Source: Corallochytrium limacisporum
Lineage: Eukaryota; Opisthokonta
Assembly (NCBI GenBank): GCA_002811645.1
Contig: PDIP01000019.1
Location: 186,588-250,587 of the forward strand
Reading direction: 5' to 3'
DNA length: 64,000 nucleotides
Each line of letters opens with the position of its first letter. The stretch's first letter is position 1. Position numbers and translations under genes: made by a program. Shown here in pieces: positions 29,701 through 40,158 of the stretch. The notes under the pieces are model-generated. The model searched no databases. It was not told the DNA's origin and worked only from the letters and a program-made list of their open reading frames with translations.

Positions 29701-30120
29701 AATTGTATACTATAGCATCCATTAGACTCTTGTAGAGGAGCACCGTTTGTTCTCTTCTCCCCCCCCCCTTCAATTCTCTCTGTCCAATTCCCCCCCCTCC
29801 GGAGCGCAGTGGCTTTGTTTTGGCGCGCGTGGTTTTTTGAGGTGTGGCGGTTGGCGTATGGACCCCTTTCTTGAACTCTCCACTGTTTGGTCTGCTGAAG
29901 CCAGTGGCGTCGGAGATTTCAGACCTACTACGGCGTTTTCCTGGGTACTTTAGGAAACTCGTTTGTCCATTGGTGTCGTACAATCTATCAGAGTGTCAAA
30001 GTAGTAAACTAATCTCCGGTTTGACGGGCGTGAAATAGGCATTAGTTTTGTACCTACATTTGGGCAACATGATGTAGACGGTTATTTCTTGTAATAGGAT
30101 ACATATACGTAGTAGTAACA
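29701..30120. other. Tandem intergenic region
   Basis: About 420 bp between the unknown gene and Nup160 on the same strand. A C-rich pyrimidine tract lies at about 29745-29800 just past the stop codon. The rest is near balanced composition. No gene is seen. Confidence 0.45.
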
Positions 30121-33100
30121 ATGGAAGAACAGCCACTTGCGGGTCCCTCTGTATGGGATCCGAGCTTTGTGACGGCGCTGGCTTTACCAGCAGCAGTTAG
30201 CGAGGACCATGACTTTAGTATGCTCACACTTCCCGCAAGTGACGGTGATGGACTAGGTCTGGATTCCATGAGCGTGAATCCGCTTATTGCAACCGGACTC
30301 TTTGCATGGGGCCATGGCACGTTAGTGTGGAGGCAGACCTATCACGGTGGGGAAGCCCATGAATTCAAAGTCGAGCACATCAACCGGGAAGGACGGCAGA
30401 CCGAACTGGTCCGGCAGGTTATGCAAGGCCGTGCCCTAGAGTTGGGCGTCTTTACTGTTTGCCCAGAGGAGAATTTGGCATACGTCTATATCTGTACGAC
30501 CCTGGGAATCCATCGGGTGGCTGTTAAGCACACACCGGCGCATGGTGTGTCAGCGACAGTTAACACAGAATTGCACACGAGTCGCGTACCCGAGGATTCA
30601 AAGGTCATTTACACACCGTTGGACGGCCGTGAAATGGCAATGGCGTTAGTTATTGATTCAACCAATGTCATGTTGGCAGTGTACGATGACAGCTTAACTC
30701 TCAGGGCTGCGGCAAAGATGGGCTGGAGAAACCAGGGAATGTTTTCCTTCCTGAGCAGGCCTGCACCTCTGGTGTCAGCGGTAGTGCTTCCCTTTCACCA
30801 CGACGGTCCTGATCTGCTTCATGTCCTCGTTACCAATGAAGATGGTCAAGCACAGATCTGGGCCCTCGACCGCAACCAAGGGCTACGGGATATCGGTCAT
30901 AAGAGCCTTGATATGCGCCACAGTCTAAATCCAATGTCCCATGCTCGCACTGTCAACGGATTGAAAGTGGAAAGCATGTTTGCAATTGCCACTGCTGGCG
31001 ACGTCCTTCTCTTTGTTTCCACGGTACTGAAGGAATCAAACAACTCGCCAGACTGCCCCTATGAAATATTCACTGTGAACATTACCCCAACCATCCTTGA
31101 CGAAGACACAAGCAACCAAGTACATAGCAACGGGAACGGAACCGAAGATGAGAGTTTACTGGATGCCCTGAAGGTTTCTTCAGCTGCAAGCTCTATCACC
31201 GTGCAGAGCGCCTATGAGTCATATGGAGAGACCTACTCATACATTCTGGTGAAGGCAGCTGATGATGCCATAACTACTTGCTGGACCATCGACCACGAGG
31301 AGTGTGTGGTCGTGGATACGATTGAGGTGCCTGAAGCTCTGCTAGCGAACGACAACCCTGTGCTTGGCCTGGGCACTCTGTATGGCTGGGAAACAGACCC
31401 TGTTTTCATTAGTGGTCATGCTATGTGCCTTGTCACCGGCAGTCAGTCTCTGGTTAATCGCTACACTCCTGACGTGGACGGCCATGAGTGGGCATGGGAG
31501 CTACTCGGATTGGTGGCTGGCTCTCTATGGGATTCTACGGACGGGGAGGACGACGCAGAAGCTACGGAGGAGTCAGTCATGCAGTCTTTGCTGCAGGATC
31601 TCCGCAGCAATGTCTTGCAGAACTTGCGTGGTGTGGTCAAGGACATGATTGTGCAGGTTGGCAGTGGGCATCACGGTCCACCAAACTTGATACGTGAGTT
31701 GATTCTGCTTTTGCAGGATGGATCTAGTGCAACGGAAATGCAGCAAGGACTGCGGGCGATTCTCCAGATTAATGGCTCAAGCAGCGATAACACACTCAAG
31801 GTCAACAAGTTTGACATCAACAGTCTTACAGACATGTCAAACTTTACACTGTACGAAGCCATTACTGCCATGGAACTACAGAAAGAGGTCCATCGGCGGT
31901 GGCAATTATCTCTTGCAATGTTTGTGGCAGCCTCACTCGTGGTGGAATACGGAGTTGAAGCTGGTATGGACCGTGCTGAGTTGCAGAAGGCATTTAGTGG
32001 AGACTTCATGCATGAAATAGCTGATCATTTTCGCCGTTCATACGGACTGGCCATGGTCTTTGACGACAATGTGCACGCGCAGACCCTGGCACTGCAGCTG
32101 TTGTACATCCACTCCTGCGATCCCAACGCAGAGGGTTTCACCCTAGAACTGGCCACCAACATGGCACTTACCACCCTGTACCAGGAACTGTTTATCTGCG
32201 GTGGTGGGCATATCATCTATGTGACTATGGACGATGCTTCCAGGTGTCGCGACGTGCTCAGTGTTTTCAACGATGGCACCGCAGTGTATTCCTTCCTTGG
32301 AGCCGAGGTAGTGGCCAGGCATCCGCATGCATTGCCCCAACGGTACGCTATTGTGGAAGCTCTGGCAGCTGCCTTAGACCACTTTGGCAGCGAGGCCAGC
32401 GAGCTCGTTGTTTCTGCGTGCCCGAACCTAACTCTCTTTGACCCGCTACGACAGGGTCTGCTGGCATACTGTTTGCACCTGCTAAAGGTAGCGGACCACA
32501 TCTGCTACGTTGAGCGGCGGGCCAACATTGCGGTCGAAATTGGCCGCCTTTGCCTGAGTGTCGTCGAGTTTTCTCTGCGAAAGTACGGTAGCGAAGAACG
32601 CACCTCTACCGCGCTGCTACCCTATGATGACGCCCTTCGCTGCGACAGTGCAGCCCGCGGACATCTCATTCAGTACTTCTTCGATGCCGGTAACGAGACT
32701 GACTCTATTGCGTACGAAGAGGCCTTCCAGACCATCATTGGCTACCGCGAACATGAGGGCCGCAAGATCATGCTCATGCGGATGCTAGAACTCATGCACG
32801 GTCGTGGCTGTTTGAATATGCTGCTGGCCTTCCCCTTGGCTGGCCTTTCTGGGGACTTGCGCGATGGCATCTATGAACGCATCGATATTGCCTTTCGCCT
32901 CAGTGCCACATCTGCAGATGGCACTGGCGGTGTTCCTCTACTTGCCTTCTACCCGCAGAGCCAGTTTCTGTACTCTCTTTACGTCAAGCGTAATGACCAC
33001 ATGGGCGCTGCAACCATCAAGTATGAAATGGCCTCATTGCTGCGCGAATTGATCCTCCGCGCTCCTGGCCTGAGCCAGGAACAGCGAGTGCAGTGTTTAC

Positions 33101-33957
33101 GCGGTGCCGTGGACTCATACCGAAGCTGCCTTAATTCGCTAGCACTCTTCGACGACGACAGTGATGAACTTGTTCTAATCGCCGCACGACGGGCTATCAA
33201 TTCACAGGGCGTGCCAGAAGGCTCGATCCTGTGCCAGGTGCGGTACCGAGACGTCTTGGCCGAGGCTGAGATCATGTACGCCAAGGAGATCCTTCTCGAG
33301 GGCGCCATCGATGAAGGCATCCTGCGCACGGAGAATGCAGAAGCACTTATTCCTCTGCTAATTTCCAAGGAGAGCCGTGCCTTTCTGGCCGCTAAACGTC
33401 TTGCCATTCATAGCCGTAGCGAGCAGGCGATGGTACTTGTCATGAAAGGTCTCGCTCAAGGTCTGATTGACAGCAGCCGAGTCGACACGGACGAGTATCA
33501 ACTGGTGACGCAGCAGTTCCTTATGCGGAATCGAGTCCCGGCAAGTGTTGGTGGGCAGGCCAGCCGCGCGTACTGGTACCTCATCCGCCAGTACTCCACG
33601 GGCAGGGACGTTAAATCAGAACTACCTTCCGTCAAGCCCGCGCTGACTGTATTGGAGCACCTGCTGCAGCACAACTGCGCCGATTCGCTGGTGCGGTGGT
33701 TCTGGGATCTCTGTCTTGCTGAGGGCGGTAGTCAGACTATCCGCGCCTTTCTGCAGTATAATTACATAGCTTCTGCTGCACGGGCCTTTCTGCTCATGGC
33801 CCAGGCGGTGGAGGAGGAACTGGTCGAGGGCCAGGCGGTGCCCATGCCTTTGTTAGACGAGATCGTGGCAAAGATTGATATTGTTCTACAGGACCCGAAT
33901 GTCTCTGCCTCAACTCGGGAGACACTGCACAATCGTAAAGCCGCTCTCACAGCGTAG
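30121..33957 (+). CDS. NUP160: Nucleoporin Nup160/Nup120
   Basis: This 1278-aa protein reads as the Nup160 (Nup120) scaffold of the Y-shaped Nup107-160 nuclear pore subcomplex. The N-terminal half (to about residue 480) has the beta-propeller character of the family, including LAYVYICTTLGIHRVAV and HVLVTNEDGQAQIWALD blades. The remainder is alpha-helical. The segment around PQSQFLYSLYVKRNDHMGAA, followed by SYRSCLNSLALFDD, is the characteristic C-terminal region of Nup160. Length is slightly below the human protein. The frame is a single uninterrupted exon and the ATG has A at -3. It is convergent with MED10, with only 96 bp between stops. Confidence 0.85.
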   Translation: MEEQPLAGPSVWDPSFVTALALPAAVSEDHDFSMLTLPASDGDGLGLDSMSVNPLIATGLFAWGHGTLVWRQTYHGGEAHEFKVEHINREGRQTELVRQVMQGRALELGVFTVCPEENLAYVYICTTLGIHRVAVKHTPAHGVSATVNTELHTSRVPEDSKVIYTPLDGREMAMALVIDSTNVMLAVYDDSLTLRAAAKMGWRNQGMFSFLSRPAPLVSAVVLPFHHDGPDLLHVLVTNEDGQAQIWALDRNQGLRDIGHKSLDMRHSLNPMSHARTVNGLKVESMFAIATAGDVLLFVSTVLKESNNSPDCPYEIFTVNITPTILDEDTSNQVHSNGNGTEDESLLDALKVSSAASSITVQSAYESYGETYSYILVKAADDAITTCWTIDHEECVVVDTIEVPEALLANDNPVLGLGTLYGWETDPVFISGHAMCLVTGSQSLVNRYTPDVDGHEWAWELLGLVAGSLWDSTDGEDDAEATEESVMQSLLQDLRSNVLQNLRGVVKDMIVQVGSGHHGPPNLIRELILLLQDGSSATEMQQGLRAILQINGSSSDNTLKVNKFDINSLTDMSNFTLYEAITAMELQKEVHRRWQLSLAMFVAASLVVEYGVEAGMDRAELQKAFSGDFMHEIADHFRRSYGLAMVFDDNVHAQTLALQLLYIHSCDPNAEGFTLELATNMALTTLYQELFICGGGHIIYVTMDDASRCRDVLSVFNDGTAVYSFLGAEVVARHPHALPQRYAIVEALAAALDHFGSEASELVVSACPNLTLFDPLRQGLLAYCLHLLKVADHICYVERRANIAVEIGRLCLSVVEFSLRKYGSEERTSTALLPYDDALRCDSAARGHLIQYFFDAGNETDSIAYEEAFQTIIGYREHEGRKIMLMRMLELMHGRGCLNMLLAFPLAGLSGDLRDGIYERIDIAFRLSATSADGTGGVPLLAFYPQSQFLYSLYVKRNDHMGAATIKYEMASLLRELILRAPGLSQEQRVQCLRGAVDSYRSCLNSLALFDDDSDELVLIAARRAINSQGVPEGSILCQVRYRDVLAEAEIMYAKEILLEGAIDEGILRTENAEALIPLLISKESRAFLAAKRLAIHSRSEQAMVLVMKGLAQGLIDSSRVDTDEYQLVTQQFLMRNRVPASVGGQASRAYWYLIRQYSTGRDVKSELPSVKPALTVLEHLLQHNCADSLVRWFWDLCLAEGGSQTIRAFLQYNYIASAARAFLLMAQAVEEELVEGQAVPMPLLDEIVAKIDIVLQDPNVSASTRETLHNRKAALTA

Positions 33958-33994
33958 GACACCACACACATTTACACCAAAATCGATCATACTT

Positions 33995-34000
33995 AATAAA
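33995..34000 (+). terminator. AATAAA polyadenylation hexamer
   Basis: A canonical AATAAA lies 38 bp after the Nup160 stop codon, within the 96-bp convergent gap. The mRNA 3' end therefore probably overlaps the 3' part of the MED10 gene or ends in the gap. Confidence 0.45.
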
Positions 34001-34053
34001 AACCAGTATAGAACATGTAAATTAAATTGATGATTGTACGCAATATAAAATGA

Positions 34054-34458
34054 CTATGACTTGTCGCTTGTACCCGCTCGCTCCTTGAATGCCTGAACTT
34101 CTGCAGGATCAATGTCCGACATATACTTCTCCAGGGTGTTCTTTAGTTCGTGAATTGAGTAGCTCATTCCATTCGCATTCTCACTTTGTTCGATTGTCGA
34201 TTCCAAGAGCGCTCGAGCAAAGAGATCAGGGTTGCTGTCCTGGTCCACTGCTCCCAGCAGTTCAACGGGGATCATGACATCGCTTTTGTTGGCAGCCTCT
34301 ACATTGCGCATTAGCTCGAAGACCTCGCTCAGATACATTGCTGCCGCTTCTGGGGACTTCGGTTGCTTTGCCGCAGTTTCCACCAGGAAAACCTGATCTA
34401 TTAGACTCTTTACCGCATCTCCGAGCTTCTCAAGCTCAGAGTCCTTCTGTTCACTCAT
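34054..34458 (-). CDS. MED10: Mediator complex subunit 10
   Basis: This 134-aa protein matches the MED10/Nut2 family, a subunit of the Mediator middle module that bridges transcription factors and RNA polymerase II. The diagnostic stretch is VMIPVELLGAVDQDSNPDLF, followed by an ALLESTIEQSENANGM helix, in the same order and spacing as in other MED10 proteins. Length agrees with the family (about 135). An in-frame TTG three codons upstream is unlikely to be used. The ATG at 34458 has A at -3. Confidence 0.9.
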   Translation of the reverse strand: MSEQKDSELEKLGDAVKSLIDQVFLVETAAKQPKSPEAAAMYLSEVFELMRNVEAANKSDVMIPVELLGAVDQDSNPDLFARALLESTIEQSENANGMSYSIHELKNTLEKYMSDIDPAEVQAFKERAGTSDKS

Positions 34459-35239
34459 GGTTCTCAAACTTTCTTCGTCTGCTACGGATTCTTGTTCTTC
34501 AGGATCGATTCCTTTCTTTGAAATTTGAACTTCACAGCCACGTATCTGCTTTCGAACTAGACACGTTGTGGTTTAATATCCATATATAAAAAAAAAACTG
34601 GCGAAAGTCATCCAATGCTCCTGAAATAGTTTCTCTCGTTCGCTTACATGACCCCCAATTCGTAGCCAACTCAGGTCGCAACTCTATCTCCCGTCTCCCA
34701 GGGATCAGAGGGCGCAATACGTGCCACCCAGGGGCGGCGGGAGAGGGGGCATAGTTTTGGTGAAAGCCACCAAGGCAGTACGACACCAGATCAATAGCAA
34801 AGACCGGGGGGAAGGTCAGAAAAAAAACAGGCGGGGGAGGTTTGGTCCCCATTGGGGGCCCAGGAACTGGCGCGCTCTGCCTGCTGTTTCCTTTGTTATG
34901 CCCCTTCAACGGTTCGACCCCAGTACTGGCTGAGGATTCTGGACACTTTCGAGGTTCATAGCGGGTCAGGGGGACCCACTCTGGACCTGCGGAACAGACA
35001 CCAATCAATGCTCGTTTGGTTATGACATTGCAGATCTGGCTATTTCGGAGATGCTCCCTGCATCCTTAGCACCCCTGATAAGTGATTCCTATTGTAGGGA
35101 CATGTACAGAAAACGTCTCAGGAAATGATCGGATTGCCGCCATGAGTTGAGGACGGCCGAAACATAATCACAAGTCTTCGAACCTACAAACTGGGACAAA
35201 GAAGGTGAGATATTGGACCTTCTATCACCGACAGCAAAG
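34459..35239. other. Divergent intergenic region
   Basis: About 780 bp between the MED10 and Vac14 starts. A purine/G-rich stretch at about 34795-34865 lies on the Vac14 sense strand. A perfect B-box-like GGTTCGACCCC near 34911 does not sit in a foldable tRNA. No gene is recognised. Confidence 0.45.
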
Positions 35240-37591
35240 ATGGCGGCGGGTCCATCATCGTCATATAGATCTGGGAGCAATATGGCACCCTTGCCCATCC
35301 TGGTCACTCGGGGGCTCAATGACAAATTGTACGACAGGAGAAAGATTGCGGCCCTCGAAGTAGAACGAATTGTGAAAGAGGCACTGCATGCTGAAGACCA
35401 GGAACATATTCAAGCCATTGTTGCATATATTCGGAAGGAATTCGCCTACTCTCCAACAGCCAATGCACGGAAAGGAGGTCTGATTGCATTGGCAGCCATT
35501 GCTATTGCCATGGGACCGGACAATATCAAAGACCACATCCACCAGATAGTGCCACCGGCTCTGGCCTGCTTTCAGGATCCGGACTCCCGTATTCGGTACT
35601 ATGCGTGTGAGGCCCTGTATAATATTATGAAGGTCGCACGGTACCACATCCTCGAGTTCTTCAATGACATCTTTGACAGTTTGAGCCGGCTAGCTGCGGA
35701 TCCGGATCCGAATGTAAAAAACGGGGCTGAACTCACAGATCGCCTTCTTAAGGATGTTGTAATCGAATCTACCTTTTTTGACGTGCAGAAATTTATTCCA
35801 CTATTGAAAGAACGTATTCAGGTCATTGATCCGTTCGTTCGCCAGTTTGTGGTCAGCTGGATTGACACCTTGGATGGGGTACCGGACATTGATTTGGTTG
35901 AGTACTTGCCAGAGTTTTTAGACGGTCTTTTTATGATCCTCAGTGATCCCAAGACAACGCTGCAAACCCAAACACAGAAACAACTTGAAGAATTTTTGCG
36001 GGAGATTGAGTCCAGCAATCGGGTAAACTACCGTGCTATGATCACTATTGTCATCAAACACTGTAATTCCCGCGACTTTGAGACGAGGCAGATGGCTCTC
36101 ACGTGGCTCTTTACCTTCACACGCATGTACGGCACCGGAATACTTGCATATTTGCCAGATATTTTACGTGTTGTACTGCCGTATCTTTCTTCACCCAAAG
36201 CCCAGTTGAAGTCTGCCGCAAAGGATGTAAACCAGGCTCTTCTACATGTCATTGAGCGCCCTGATGAGTGCATGCCGCCGCCAACTATTAACGATGCGAC
36301 TGGTGATGAGGAGAAGGTAGACCTGGAGAGTGAACTCAAAGTTGGCCCGGTAATTAAGACCCTGAATCTGCAGCTACTCGACAAAGCAACCGTGACACGA
36401 AGGGAGGCACTACTGTGGTACCTTACTCTCCACCGTCACCGTCCGGACGACCTCTTAGATCACGTCGACGAGTTCTTCCCTCCGCTGCTAAAGACCTTGT
36501 GCGATACAAGCAACGAAGTGGTTCTGAAGGCCTTAGAAATTCTGGCAGAGATTTGCTGTAGCACCGAAGACTCCAAGGGCACGCTGAACGGTGCGGTAGG
36601 GACTGCAGAACAGCAGCCGTATGTTCCACAAGTTAAGGTGAAAGAGCACTACTTTGATCGCTTCGTTAAAGAACTGATCAACTTGTTTGCAGAAGATAAG
36701 GATTTCCTGCTGTCCCGCGGCAGCTTCATTGTGAAAAAGGCCTGTACCTTGATGCCAGCTAGAGCATTACTCAGCTCCTTGGCCACCAACCTGACGCTGG
36801 AACGTGTGCCAGATGAACAGATCATTTGCAGCATTGTCCAGCTCGCCAACTACACACTTCTCACCGCCGGAGAGCTGCAGGAAGTGCGCAATACTATCAA
36901 GGAGCTGGACTCCGTGGAGGCTGTTGAGTTCTTCTCACTTCTATACAAGTGCTGGTCAGTGAATCCCATTAGTCTGTTCTCCCTTTGCCTGCTTGCCCAA
37001 AAGTATGAACATGCCTACAAGCTTATCGTCATTTGTGGCACACTGGAGATCAATGTTCAGTTCCTCATTGAAGTTGACAAACTGGTGCAGATGCTGGAGA
37101 GCCCGATTTTTGCGTATCTGCGACTTCAACTCTTGGAACCTGCGAAGCACCCTTACTTGTTGCAGTGCCTGTACGGTATTCTAATGATCTTGCCGCAGTC
37201 TCCTGCCTTTACGCTGTTGCAGAACCGTTTGAGTGCTGTACCCCCATCGATGATGACAGCCACGCATGGGGAGCACCGCAAGAACCTTAAGGAAGCGGCC
37301 ACAGACCGGAGTCCCGTGACTAAGAAAAAATCCAAGGACAAGTCACGCAGCTTCTTTGCAAAGTCCAAGGCGAATCAGGATGAGGTACCCGCTAACAACA
37401 ACGAAGGCGACGAAAACAACAGCACCGAGGACGGTCTGCAGCGTGGGTTCGGTTCCAATCCCTCCCTTCTCAGTGGTCGCAGTCGGGAGGTGAGTCGGGA
37501 CCAAACTGGTGATCTCGACTTTGATGACCTTTTGGTCCATTTCATGGATGTTAGGCGTCAGTTAGACGAGCTGCGTCACCAAAACCTGTAG
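35240..37591 (+). CDS. VAC14: Vac14, scaffold of the PIKfyve/Fab1 complex
   Basis: This 783-aa HEAT-repeat protein scaffolds the Fab1/PIKfyve and Fig4 enzymes that make and turn over PI(3,5)P2 on endolysosomal membranes. The N-terminus (RGLNDKLYDRRKIAALEVER) and the segments DSRIRYYACEALYNIMKVAR and LAADPDPNVKNGAELTDRLL are near-identical in character to known Vac14 proteins. The Fab1-binding region is N-terminal and the Fig4-binding region lies at about 540-720. A Lys/Ser-rich tail follows. A TTG nine codons upstream is in frame, but the ATG at 35240 (A at -3) is the likely start. It is convergent with the Rpn8 gene. Confidence 0.96.
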   Translation: MAAGPSSSYRSGSNMAPLPILVTRGLNDKLYDRRKIAALEVERIVKEALHAEDQEHIQAIVAYIRKEFAYSPTANARKGGLIALAAIAIAMGPDNIKDHIHQIVPPALACFQDPDSRIRYYACEALYNIMKVARYHILEFFNDIFDSLSRLAADPDPNVKNGAELTDRLLKDVVIESTFFDVQKFIPLLKERIQVIDPFVRQFVVSWIDTLDGVPDIDLVEYLPEFLDGLFMILSDPKTTLQTQTQKQLEEFLREIESSNRVNYRAMITIVIKHCNSRDFETRQMALTWLFTFTRMYGTGILAYLPDILRVVLPYLSSPKAQLKSAAKDVNQALLHVIERPDECMPPPTINDATGDEEKVDLESELKVGPVIKTLNLQLLDKATVTRREALLWYLTLHRHRPDDLLDHVDEFFPPLLKTLCDTSNEVVLKALEILAEICCSTEDSKGTLNGAVGTAEQQPYVPQVKVKEHYFDRFVKELINLFAEDKDFLLSRGSFIVKKACTLMPARALLSSLATNLTLERVPDEQIICSIVQLANYTLLTAGELQEVRNTIKELDSVEAVEFFSLLYKCWSVNPISLFSLCLLAQKYEHAYKLIVICGTLEINVQFLIEVDKLVQMLESPIFAYLRLQLLEPAKHPYLLQCLYGILMILPQSPAFTLLQNRLSAVPPSMMTATHGEHRKNLKEAATDRSPVTKKKSKDKSRSFFAKSKANQDEVPANNNEGDENNSTEDGLQRGFGSNPSLLSGRSREVSRDQTGDLDFDDLLVHFMDVRRQLDELRHQNL

Positions 37592-37751
37592 ATTTAACCA
37601 ACGTAACACTCACTTGAGTACACTCTTAGATTTTTAATGCGTTCAAGAGACTGCTTGTCTTTCATGGAACGGAGTCAAGGATGTGTCTCTACTGCCTCCA
37701 ATAATAGACTACAAAGAAAGAGGAACGAAAGACGACATGTCTGCAACACAC

Positions 37752-38753
37752 TTACGATCCGTCCGCCTTGGCAGTTTCCTTGTCCTTCTTGTCTGCCTTA
37801 TCCTTCTCTTCAGCAGCCTTCTTCTCCTTCTCCTTTTCCAGATCCTCCTCCAGACCATCCTCTCGCTGTTCGTGCTCCCGATTTTCAATCTTGTTGTCGA
37901 TAAGATTGTGCAGAGCAATGATGGAACGAATCATAGCGGCAAGGTAGATGATCAGGAACTGGTCGTTTGTCTTTACACTGAAGGCAGTGAGCAGACTCTC
38001 TAGGTTCAGGTTTGGGAGAAGGTTTAGCAGGTCCTGCAGCTGGTACATGATCTGGTAGTTGATGGGCAACTCACCTTTGTGTACCTTCTCCACGTACTGA
38101 TGAACATCGTCAAGCCGTGTCTTCAGACTGCGCAGCGCAGACATCTGGTTGCTGATTCGCTGAGCCAAAGTTCCTGCAGTGGAGTCCTTGATGTCACGTA
38201 ATAAGTGTTCCACACCGACTTCCTCCGCCTCTTCTGCACCGATCTCGGAAGGAATGTGCTCAAAGGTTTTGCTCTTCGGAGTACCGTCGTCATGAACCTC
38301 TTCAACGGCGTAGTAAGCGTCAGTAGGAATACCCATCTCCCGAGGAGTCACCTCAATGATCACCAGTACTGCATTGGGGCTGAAGCGGCGGATCAAGTCG
38401 TTGATCAGCATATCGTTCTTACGTAAGGCAGGTCCCGTTGAGTACCAACCTACAACACGTTCCCGAGCATTGACCTTGCGGAACATGTTGAACATATTTT
38501 CCAGGTAGTTGTGGTCCAGAAAATGGATGCTGGGATCCTTCTCGTCTTCCTCGAAGGGTACTGCGAACGAATTACTCACGTCTAGTTCATTACCCTTCCT
38601 TGCACCCAGCAGCACACCAACCACACGCTTGCTCGTGTTCTTTGCTACACGATTATAATGGTCTACCACGCTTAACAACACCAAAGGATGCACGACCACC
38701 CGTTGCGGCTTCCATAGTGTGTAGTTTGTGTTCGGTCCGAATGTATCTTCCAT
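37752..38753 (-). CDS. RPN8: 26S proteasome regulatory subunit Rpn8/PSMD7
   Basis: This 333-aa MPN-domain subunit of the proteasome lid pairs with the deubiquitinase Rpn11. The MPN domain starts at about residue 18 ([17 protein letters not shown]). [11 protein letters not shown] occupies the metal-site region without the JAMM zinc ligands, as expected for the inactive partner. The stretch [20 protein letters not shown], followed by [20 protein letters not shown], is the hallmark of this subunit. The C-terminus is a Lys/Glu/Asp-rich KEKE tail. The ATG has A at -3. Confidence 0.97.
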   Translation of the reverse strand: MEDTFGPNTNYTLWKPQRVVVHPLVLLSVVDHYNRVAKNTSKRVVGVLLGARKGNELDVSNSFAVPFEEDEKDPSIHFLDHNYLENMFNMFRKVNARERVVGWYSTGPALRKNDMLINDLIRRFSPNAVLVIIEVTPREMGIPTDAYYAVEEVHDDGTPKSKTFEHIPSEIGAEEAEEVGVEHLLRDIKDSTAGTLAQRISNQMSALRSLKTRLDDVHQYVEKVHKGELPINYQIMYQLQDLLNLLPNLNLESLLTAFSVKTNDQFLIIYLAAMIRSIIALHNLIDNKIENREHEQREDGLEEDLEKEKEKKAAEEKDKADKKDKETAKADGS

Positions 38754-40158
38754 AGTTTACGATGTGTCTAAACTTAAACTTACAACAAACCAGTGTTGAT
38801 ATACAGTTATTTAGTTGTTCTACTGCTCTCTTGTTCAGTTCCTCGAATTTCTTTGATCAAAGTCTGCGACAACACCAAACAAATCTATTCATCCAATTCC
38901 TATGTGAACTAGGTTACTCTCGGTCAACAACGCTGAATGTTGCTGTTACCCAATCAGGAGCAAAGACAGGCTTGATGTAGCTAACGAGACCTCAAAATTA
39001 CTTGAATTTGTCGAAAACGTTTTGCGGAAGGGATGATCCAGAAATATGCGGCTCCCGGGTGTTGTCCGGTCTGCGTCACATTAGTGGCTGTTTGGACTTC
39101 CTCTTCGTTCCCGAAGGCGAAGTCGGGCGGTTAAGAATCGGACCGTGTCTGGACTCCTCCAGCTCAGATATGACACCTGGCAGGTGTTTCTCTTTCCACG
39201 GCCGACGCAGTTGGCGCCTTTACAGTTTACCGTAGTAAATGTACCACAGACTTTGTTGTTCCTTTGCGTTTCTTGGACGAAGAAGGGGGAGGGGGGGGAA
39301 AGCAGGAGGGGACGAGGGGAGCCAGAAGGCGAAGGGCGCAACAGACGGAGAGGGGGCAGGAAGAGGGAGAGTGAGTGACTTGGTTTGGGACAGCCAATGG
39401 AAAAAGCGAAACCCCTAAACAGTTAATCCAATTTAATCACTTTTGGTTTTCTACCGGTGTTCTTCGGCTTCACGCGAAGGGCATAACAAAGGCGATTGAA
39501 GAAGAAATGACAGGTTCATCGTACACTAGGCAACTTATTAAGTATAGGCCTGGGCGGTAGTCAAATTGATCGGATGTATGTGAGCGCACTCTGACCTATC
39601 CTTCTCTTGTTCTTCAATGGGTCGAATAGTAAGAGTACTGTGTTTCCCTGGCTTGGCGGAAGCAACGGAAGAATGGCGCCCGGGGTGGGGGAGGAGGGGG
39701 GAGGGGGGACCAGAATTACAGCCAAGCGGGCGACACGTGGGGGGCCTCCCAGTGCTGCTCCTGCTGCTTACTTCAGCTGGATTCCCTGCCCCTTGGCCTA
39801 TTTTCCAGCCCACCACCCCGCAGCGGGCGCTCCTAGCGCAGGGGGGCTGTAGCTTCCCTATCCTCAGCTTACAAACAGCCAGGTCTCACACGCACGCAAG
39901 CAACTCATTCCGCCACAGATTACGCATGGGAAGAGTACCATCGCACACGAAACATTTAGTGCAGGAACCGTGGGCTCGGTCAGAACTGTAAATGGCAAGG
40001 GGTTCAGCCCATATACATTCTTATGTTACTGTGGAGGTAGAGCTATTGTATACTTTGCTGCTATTTAATCTATCCAGGTCATTGCATGGAAATATCGGAC
40101 AGAAACAATATTAGTGACACTTTTGTACAACTAGTGCGGGAAAAACGCTGCAGCAAGA
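38754..40158. other. 1.4-kb divergent spacer
   Basis: Between the Rpn8 and eIF3c starts. A purine tract at about 39275-39375 lies on the eIF3c sense strand, and a G-rich segment at 39675-39715. Short frames (up to 124 codons) lack recognisable protein character. Confidence 0.5.

Noticed and set aside
34905-34935. tRNA suggested by a perfect B-box GGTTCGACCCC
   Set aside because: The flanking bases do not form a T stem (at least two mismatches in five) and no A-box or acceptor stem fits.
34532-35008. 158-codon minus-strand frame upstream of MED10
   Set aside because: No recognisable protein features; it lies over the G-rich promoter region between MED10 and Vac14.
35175-35205. tRNA on the minus strand from a TTCGAA B-box-like site
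   Set aside because: The T stem does not pair and no cloverleaf can be drawn.
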